From the NCBI GenBank assembly GCA_940671915.1, contig CALNVZ010003426.1, positions 10,433,896 to 10,497,895 on the forward strand: a stretch of DNA of 64,000 nucleotides, written 5' to 3'. A program made the translations under genes and the position numbers. Of this stretch, positions 56,501 to 64,000 are shown one piece after another. The DNA is from Paracentrotus lividus. Lineage: Eukaryota > Echinodermata > Echinoidea > Camarodonta > Echinidae. The notes beneath the pieces are model-generated. The model was not told where the DNA came from. It saw nothing but the letters and a program-made list of their open reading frames with translations, and searched no databases. Position 1 is the first letter of the stretch. Every line of letters begins with the position of its first letter.

Positions 56501-57249
56501 ATTTTACATTTTAAAATATGTCTTCAACGTTTAATATACTGCGTATACAGTCAGACAAAATCCTACAAGAAGGACAAGTGGGAATATGTTGTTATGGTGT
56601 GAACATTAATCACAACCTGGTATTGTTTTATATTTTCATAAATCGAGAAATCAGACTTTCTTCTGGATTTTTTCACCTCATTTGATGATGTATATATTGA
56701 GCTATGATTGGTTTCATCAATCAAGAAAAACCCGCCCGTCCCTTGCCTTTGTGTACGGTTTTGAACATAATAAGCCTAAAACATGTAAAAGGGCAATTGT
56801 AAATCGACTTCCCCTCCCACAATTTCAGAATGGTATATTCAACTCTCTCCTACCCCCTCATTTCCGAATGTTATAAATAAACTTCCCCTGGCAATTCAGA
56901 ATGGTATAATTATAATAAAACTTCCCCTCCACTCGCCCAATTCAAAATGATAACCCTTGCCCGTATTAAAAAAAAAATTTATACTCCTTGGGTAATAAGT
57001 ATTTTACTCTGATTGTTTAAACATAACTGATACAAATAAATACAAAGGGAGAAAGAGTCCATTGTAAACATTCATGGTTAATAATGAATCCAACATTTAA
57101 ACATAATATAAAATAATTTAAATGATTGAAACGATCGTAGGAAACAGAGCACAGTGACAAAAGCTCCACTGTGAATTTCGTAGACAAGTTGAATGTCTAA
57201 TTTCAAAACTGAACCGAACACTATTGTACTAAACCCCTACCTCAAAACC

Positions 57250-57360
57250 AAACATAGGGTAAATGCAGGTAATATGGGCCAGCAGGTAATATGGGACACC
57301 TGAAGCAAATCATGTCGTGACCGTCGACCGGTGACCGGTGACCGGTGTGAGCACCATAAT
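57250..57360. repeat. Fragment related to the outer arm of the 14535-16655 foldback
   Basis: 'gcaggtaatatgggcc', 'acctgaagcaaatcatg' and 'gaccggtgtgagc' match, inverted, the right end of the foldback at about 16585-16650. A short GACCGGT triplication sits at 57330-57350. Confidence 0.55.
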
Positions 57361-57599
57361 GTTGTTCAACTTGCGGTAAAAGTTTTCCCGAGTAAGAATA
57401 ACGATGGTTAAAAGTCACACAACTTGTCAGACGATTAGACTCCTCAGGATTGTCTCGAAAGGGAGCCTTAAAACCATAAAAGGTAAAAAGACAGATTTGA
57501 AAGGGGATAAGTGTAAACACTAGCACAGGAAGAGTGTACAGACATTTCCAATAAGAAACAAATTTCTGTTACCCACCATTCCGGTTGGTACATCATAAT

Positions 57600-59126
57600 A
57601 TAGGTTTTCCCGGCCATTTTCATCCTTCATGCAGTCGGTTTCACGAATTTTCATTCAATTCCAAGCGAAATTGAATGTTCCAGTAGCCCCTTACTTCAAT
57701 TAGATAAAGACAACGTTCGATTTCATTTATTTTAATTCGATTTCATAAGAGATTCGATCAAACAAAAAATGTCAATAGGTGCAATCAATTTCGCGTCAGT
57801 AAGAATTTGAGCTTGCTTTTTACATTCAAATTCACCAGTGGATATTTCAAATTAGCACGTGTTCGATCAAATTCATGCTACAAGTAGCTGAGTATACACA
57901 TCTCTGTATCATTCTATTCCGGTGAAAAAGAAGAGGGTCCAAATTGATGACTAGGGAGCTTGTACCCTCCCCCCCCCCCCCACTCAATGTGGTAAATTAT
58001 ACACGTATGCTTATTCCTGATTTCTCCGGAAAAGATATTATTTAGGGCTCACGTTTGAGGAAACCCTAGACCTATTTTTTTATTTTTTTTATTTTTTTAT
58101 TAAGGGTAGTTTTCAATTATTTGAGGAAAATTCTGAAATAGTGTCCAAACAAGTGAAGGGGAGGGTATAATTTTGCTAAGTGTATGATTGTCCCCCCCCC
58201 CCCTGAGCGGAGGGATGCTTTGGACCTTCCCTTCCAACTCCTAACCGTCCCAATTACAATGATGAATAAAAAAAATCGTAAAGTAATTAAAACAAAAGTA
58301 ATGTCAAGTTATTCACTTAAAATAAACATCAATAGCATTGATGGAAAATGCGCACAGTATAATCATCTTAAAATAAAATTGAAAAGAAGATGAAATTAGA
58401 GAGACTATAAAGAAAAAGTAAACAAGAAAATATATTGAAGAAAAATAATGAAGCTTGGAGCCTTTGCAGACACATGTCTATACATTCTTAAAAGATGATT
58501 AAATGAAAGAGGATAATGAAATCAAAATTAAATAATGAAAATATATATACAAATAACATTGTCATAAAATTAAGTCATTTCCCTGGAGATAAATGGAGAG
58601 GGGTGCATTGTGCATTCATCTTTCTCCACTTCAATGCTCTTATTGAAATTTAGATTTATATCATAATCTAACATTCATGTGGGATATGGTGATGAATACT
58701 GATTCTATCATATTCAATTATTAGCACAAACACTATGACCAACGATGTCAACATCCTTTAAAAAAAAATGAATATTTCTTTAGCAATTATAAGATCATGC
58801 GTTAACACGCAATATACCATACATGGTGAAATTAAGTGCTCTTTGCTTTAAATAGATAACTTTAAAATGAAAAAGAAAACAAAAAATCGGTACGAATTAG
58901 CTCTTGTTTACATTAAATGCGAAATTGAATATTACTATTGTAAAATTGGCTATTTATGTAGGAGTTCGATTAACTAAAGCACCTTTTTGTTTGCTATATG
59001 CATTATGTTGAATGCATAAAGTGCGAAATTGAAACGTCAGTTTAAGCACAGGCACAAAAATTAGCTAAATTGACTACTGTACACATGCAATTGAGTGAAT
59101 GAAGCATGAAAATGGCTGGGAAAACC

Positions 59127-59130
<4 letters not shown>
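57600..59130. mobile_element. TIR element, ATAGGTTTTCCCGGCC family, 1.5 kb
   Basis: The left end ATAGGTTTTCCCGGCCATTT and right end AAATGGCTGGGAAAACCTAT are inverse matches continuing about 40 bp. The right end runs into (AAT)n (59131-59162). The terminus is shared with the paired elements at 31266-32190. No transposase is readable, so it is probably non-autonomous. Confidence 0.75.

Positions 59131-59162
<32 letters not shown>
59131..59162. repeat. (AAT)n microsatellite
   Basis: About ten AAT units directly after the element terminus. 'gagtatttcttaagcgctat' follows, reminiscent of an L2-type 3' end, but too short to call. Confidence 0.85.
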
Positions 59163-59163
<1 letters not shown>

Positions 59164-59164
59164 T

Positions 59165-60520
59165 AGAGTATTTCTTAAGCGCTATCTCCACATTAATCAT
59201 GTGTACAGGAAGTGAAAGTTTAAGTTTCTAACCAATCAGGTGCGAGGGTGAAATGAGTGATTAGGCATCAGCCAGTAAGGTTTAGAGGGGCGTACACATC
59301 GTAATACTTTCTCAGAATATTAAGCATTCCAAAAAATCTTGACCATTAGGTCTATGGGAGAAAATTACTATGAATTTAGCTAAAATTCGATTCGAAATCA
59401 GAAGCTGCTGTAATTCAACAGAGAAACTATACAGCACAAAAGTTTTAGCGAGTTGTTCTTAAGAATAATATATTCAGCTCTCGATGAATACAACAAGTGT
59501 GTTTGTTAAGGACAACTTGAAAGTCCGGGTCTAGGATTCCACCGAGGCAAAATTGGAATCGTTATAATCAGTAAAGACCAACTAAGGGGAGATCCAACCC
59601 GTAAATTGAAGGTTCAAATGTTGTTTACTGTACAAACTAAGCACACCTTGTTTTTTCGAAAGAAAATATCCCTGGACACAATATTTCAGAGGTGTGCTCT
59701 TCGAAATTTGTTTGCCATCACCCTCTTAATTTAAGGGGCGTCCAAACTGTTGCCCTTTTTATGACAAATAATATTTGGGGGATATCACTTGGAGGAACTA
59801 TCACATCGCTCGCAAATTCAATCATGATAAAGAGAAATAAATTGCCTACAAGCTGAAACAATTTGATGGAATTTAGAGGAGTAAAAGAATATTTAGCCCA
59901 AAGAAGTTCATTTTAATAAATTTTTCAAAATGGAATGTAATCAAATTATACTTCGCATTTGTCAAAAACTGCGTAAAGAAAATTCAAGTAACTATTAGAA
60001 AATTGTTCAATATGTGCACGGCATCTGAGATACATCATATTTAACAAAGTTTCTTAGTCGATCTATTCGAGCATCTGTCAATTTCTAACTCGTACACGAT
60101 ATGAGGTAGGTGTCTATAATAATTCTTGACTTTTTAACGCTAAATCAGTTTGTTTTTTTAATTCCAGATCAGTGATTATTCATTATGTTGACATCTGTAA
60201 CAGTATTTATTATAAATGATACATCAAATCGTATTGATTTCCGAAAGCAATGATATCCTAAAACTCGTACACGGACGTTATGGAAAAGGTATGGTGTATT
60301 TCTATAAATAAATATGTTATTTTTCACTTTGAATACGCCAATCAACCGGTTTCTGCCAGTAAATAATTGATACATTAAATGATCTACAAGTAAAGAAATA
60401 TATGATTGTTTTATGTATATAAACTTACGGGTACTTAGCATTTTCCAAAATACATCCCAAAAGTGTTTAAAACGTGTTATATTGTGACATTTCATGATGT
60501 TATAATTATGTGATACACAG
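59165..60520. other. Non-coding stretch with one unassigned open frame
   Basis: No recognised gene. A 108-codon open stretch on the minus strand (60169-60495) has no motif I know and no splice context, and is probably chance in AT-rich DNA. Confidence 0.4.
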
Positions 60521-60521
60521 G

Positions 60522-60900
60522 CACGTAGCTAGGATTTTTACGGGAGGGTTTCGAAATCTGCAAAAGTGGACAACAAGGTACATCATTTTTTTTTTTCACA
60601 TCACGCCGGGCGAGTAAAAAGGTATATCAAAAAAAAAAATTCAGTCACGCTACACGCGCGATAAGGGGTGGGGGGGGGGGGGTAGGTAGGTGTTCAAAAA
60701 AAAATTCTGCTTCGGCCTCAAGAAGAGCACCCATTATTTTAGTATAGGGGTAGGCTGAGGTCGTTCGATTGGCACCAAAAAATTGATAAGCTAAAAAAAA
60801 CAAAAAACATTTAATCATTTTTGTTTGGTCAGCGGCCCCCTGCTCGCCAGCGGGGGGGTGGGAGGTTCATTTCGAACCCACACCCCTAGTTACAGCCATG
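60522..60900. repeat. Dispersed repeat, second copy of the 29573 family
   Basis: 'cacgtagctaggatttttac', 'gcaaaagtggacaacaaggt', 'ttctgcttcggcc', 'caagaagagcaccc' and 'ctgctcgccagcgggg' follow the same order as at 29573-29950, ending 'cccctagttacagcc', a possible inverted end. A partial inverted piece is at 60970-61030. Confidence 0.65.
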
Positions 60901-61187
60901 GATACATGCAAAGGTAGTAAACAAATAAAAGTGAGTGCAAAGTGACATAAGAGAATAACATTCCCTTTTCCAGGCCTGTAACTAGGGGATCGAACGAACC
61001 TCACCCCCCGGCTGGCTAGTAGGTCCGCCCACTTGACAAAAAAAAAGAAAAGGAAAGAAAAAAGAAACAAAGAGAAAAGAGGAGAGAGAAGAGAAAAGAA
61101 AGAAGAGGGAAAACAGGGTGTGAAACGGATTCTTAATAGTAGACCCTTACTTACATTAAATATTCAAATAATGTTCCATGATGCTAA

Positions 61188-62165
61188 TTACACTGTTCGT
61201 CATAAAGGTGGATATTTTTTTTTCTTGCTCAAGCGACATTATGTTTGCTCCGTTATTAATTTCTTGAATGTGTTTTGTCACGGCTTTCACTTTCTGAGAT
61301 CCTGGGTATATCTTGGACGCTCCCTCAAGCCTTCCGGGGATTTTTCTTCAAAAAAGTTTGTCATCCCTGAAGATGGCCATTTCGGTAATTTTTTCTTTAT
61401 TTTTGGGGCCTTTTTTGTTCACGCGACCCACCAAGGCCCTCAGTCCTTCCACAAGGAAACATGTCTGAGGTGGAGATTTGTTATTGTTCTTAAAATTAAA
61501 TCTAGATTTATGATTACAGGCGCGACTTCTTTTGTCTAGGGAGGTATTTGATTGGTTCAACATTCAGTTTATTCATTTTTACACCATGGAATTTCTATCT
61601 TCCTAAATTGTATTGTAAAATCTCAACCAACATAAATCAAAATAAATATTATCAATAATGACTATTTACAGCCTTGTCATAACAAGGCTTAACAAAATTT
61701 AAGGGGAAAATTATGATATTTAAGGGATTAAAAGTGGTTTTTCTTCTCTTTTTGTTTCAAGCATAAAGATGGAATAAAATATTCCGAATTTTCACCCATC
61801 TCGTTTTTTTACTTCAACCCTCCCCAGACAAGAGACATAAGCCTGTCCCCAAAAATATAGATTTAACTTAAAGAAAAATATAAAAAATACACCTCAGTCG
61901 CGTTTCCTGGGGTAGGACTGAGGGGGGCTTGATTGGCCGGGAAAACAAGGGGCCCAAAATGAGAAAAAAAAATGACAAAAATGGGCACGGGGGTTGACAA
62001 AACTTTTGGGAAAAAGGCCACGTGAAGGTTTGGGAGAATGTCCAAGATATAACCAGGGTCCTAAAAAGTAAAAGCAGGGACAAACATATTCAAGAAATTA
62101 AAGTCAGAGCGAATCATGTCGCTATAGCGGGAAAAAATATTCCACCTTTATGACGAACAGTGTAA
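61188..62165. mobile_element. TIR element, TTACACTGTTCGTCATAAAG family, copy 3 (longest)
   Basis: TTACACTGTTCGTCATAAAG at the left and CTTTATGACGAACAGTGTAA at the right are exact inverse copies over 20 bp. The arms remain alignable for several hundred bases: 'cttgaatgtgttttgtcacg' on the left against the inverse of 'gggacaaacatattcaagaa' on the right. It is a foldback about 980 bp long. No protein recognised. Confidence 0.8.
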
Positions 62166-62599
62166 TTATTAAAAAAAAATAGTGCACAAAATCGCCTTTT
62201 TTTAGATAGGTCTGTGCAATATTTTCGCTGGCTCTCGCATAAATCATTATTTTCAGAGACGCGGAGTGTTTTTGAAAGGGCCTTGAGGGGGTGGGGTGAT
62301 TATAAAAAGTGATGGGCTGGACACGAGGAAAAGTATATAAGCTTTTTTTTTTTAAATATCTTACAGGAAAAATTGGGGGGCTGCAGCACCCCCCTCCCCC
62401 ATCCTTCATCCCTGCGTTTCAGGAAATATTACAATTAGAATTGAATACGAGTCATTTAATAAAAGTTTTTCCTTTCGACTTCAATGCTCCGCATTTCAGT
62501 TTTTTTCAAAGGTTGATAGTCATCTTGTTTTTGTAGGTATCTAAAAAAAAAAAAAAAAAAAAAGCAAGAGGCAAATGTGCAAGCCTCAATGTCATATAA

Positions 62600-63370
62600 C
62601 CAAATTTTCGGCTCGCGCTTCGCGCTCGCCATGTTCATTCCGTTCGAAAGGCCGAATTATAGGTCAAAAAGAAATGTTCTTCAAGCACAGCATTAATGTG
62701 ATTTTGTGTAATTTTCTTCCACTCGCGTTTCGCGTTCGTATCTTTTAGAATTTGGTCATTCGTCTGCGAAGGACTATTATAAAAATAGATATGATTCACA
62801 ATATGCCTGAAATACAAGGCAAAGGGCTCTTTGCACTGCAAGGTTCATTTTTTCAATAAAGGGAGCGTGATCATCAACTTGTGAAAGAATTCAAAGAAAC
62901 AGAAGATGTAAGAGACAATCTGTACTTATGAAATTATAACATACCATACAGGCCATTAAACAGCAGATTTCCGGCTCGCGCTTCGCGCTCGGCGAGTTCA
63001 ATCCTTGCAGATGTTTTCCTTTCGAATGGTCTAACCTTATAACAATCATAATTATGGGTCTGTGAGACATAAGAGGCAAATTGTGTTAGAATACATTACT
63101 TCTAGTCATTATAACCAAAAGTTTCTTGGCTCGCGCTTTGCGCTCGCAAGTTCAAATCGGGCAAAATTCCACTTTTCAATTTTCAAAACACCAGGCGCGG
63201 ATCCAGGGAGGGGGGGGGGTGGCGGAAGGTGCCGGGCGCACCCCGTTAAGTTTATAAAAAGTCTAATTACGGATCCGTAAGTATAAGAGGCAAAATGTGT
63301 CAGAAAATACACTACCTCAGGTCATTAGTGAGTCAAATTTCGGCTCGATCTTCGCGCTCCTAGAGTTATA
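62600..63370. repeat. GCTCGCGCTTCGCGCTCG repeat block, about four units
   Basis: Cores at 62611 (GGCTCGCGCTTCGCGCTCGC), 62973, 63130 and 63342 are the inverse of the family at 1-640 and 6955. Units are about 155-360 bp apart and share 'aaaaattt/caaattttcggctcg' entry and 'gagttca' exit words. A hAT-like end (GGCGCGGATCCAGGG) lies at 63196. Confidence 0.7.
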
Positions 63371-64000
63371 ATAAAAGGCCCATGGACTGATTCCTGACTC
63401 CACAAGTGATAGTAATGAAATGTAAATTAATCTACCGTTCAGCTTCGTGCTTACAACTTATTTTTGCTAAAAGGGAGGTGATCATTCACCTCGTAAAAGA
63501 ATTAAAAAGAAATTTTATAGGTAAATATATTGTTATAAGGCAAAATTTCTGCTCGCGCTCCAAAAGTTTACTCCTTCTGAAAAGGTCCACTTTTTCAATT
63601 TTTGACCCCCCCCTCATAAATCCTAGCAGGCAACAAGCAGTTTAGGATCTGAGTCCATATTTTTCAAGAACTCTTGCATCATTAAAAAGGAGAAATTCCT
63701 ACAAAAGTTATACAATTATTAAAATACATCGTTTTAAAAAAAGAAACAAATACGTAGGGCTCACAGGATAAAGGAAATTGGTTGCACCTCAGAGGAATAG
63801 AGAGGTGCAGACTCATCATTCGTTATCGGTTTAAAGATTTTCCCCTTGGATTGATAAGTAATATTACTATTAAGTTGATTCTAGCTATTTAAAGTTTATG
63901 CTTATAATCCGAATTTTTCTACATAGGGCCTAAACTGATACTAGATTCATTATCATTCGTTGATACAATTAAGTTAGGGTTTAGACCGAAAGATGGTTGT
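63371..64000. other. Non-coding stretch to window end
   Basis: Nothing recognised beyond a degenerate 'ttctgctcgcgctcc' core at 63548 and C-rich 'gaccccccccтcataaatcc'-type DNA near 63603. Confidence 0.4.

Noticed and set aside
60169..60495. 108-codon minus-strand open frame
   Set aside because: It has no recognisable motif and no splice context. AT-rich composition makes stop-free stretches of this size plausible by chance.

Overview
The window is eukaryotic. Genes are split by introns with GT/AG junctions, long AT-rich non-coding stretches separate the exons, and the DNA is dense with LINEs, Tc1/mariner and hAT-type remnants, foldback elements and microsatellites. An animal AMT-type ammonium transporter, a divergent SLC16-type transporter and this repeat repertoire suggest a marine invertebrate deuterostome, most likely an echinoderm. 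That assignment is inference from general character, not a database match. Four N-gaps (5960-6358, 17321-18088, 30632-30656, 47064-47088) show it is a scaffolded assembly. Exon coordinates below were worked out by eye from splice sites, reading phase and protein motifs.

Three protein-coding genes can be supported. (1) 1-13676, plus strand: the 3' two thirds of an AMT/Mep/Rh-superfamily ammonium transporter. Eight exons with matching intron phases encode about 341 residues, including both pore histidines; the N-terminal exons lie left of the window. (2) 23239-32579, plus strand: a complete four-exon SLC16/MCT-like transporter of 454 residues. (3) 39224-53982, minus strand: an unrecognised small secreted glycoprotein of about 200 residues in four visible exons joined by phase-0 introns. 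Its size, signal-peptide-like start, predicted helices and N-glycosylation sites resemble a four-helix-bundle cytokine. This is the most interesting object in the window.

Everything else recognisable is repetitive. There are four LINE fragments: 3295-4796 (+), 32600-36048 (+), about 40818-43700 (-) and 51815-52350 (-). All are of the APE-endonuclease, CR1/L2-like kind and all are dead. Two Tc1/mariner-type relics (16827-18176, 19967-21639) and several hAT-like or other short TIR elements lie in introns. One hAT-like element abuts an AMT splice donor, and a TA-flanked TIR element ends 44 bp before an MCT acceptor. Foldback elements are at 14535-16655, 21775-22986, 25178-25806, 37545-38070, 46397-47063 and 61188-62165. 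A palindromic element with TIR ATAGGTTTTCCCGGCC is tied to (AAT)n tracts at 31266-32190 and 57600-59130. Both ends of the window carry a family whose core is the palindrome-like GCGCGAAGCGCGAGC.

The three genes show no sign of functional linkage and each has its own architecture. Stretches from about 43700 to 46390, 48640 to 49780, 54010 to 55250 and 63650 to 64000 hold nothing I can identify.
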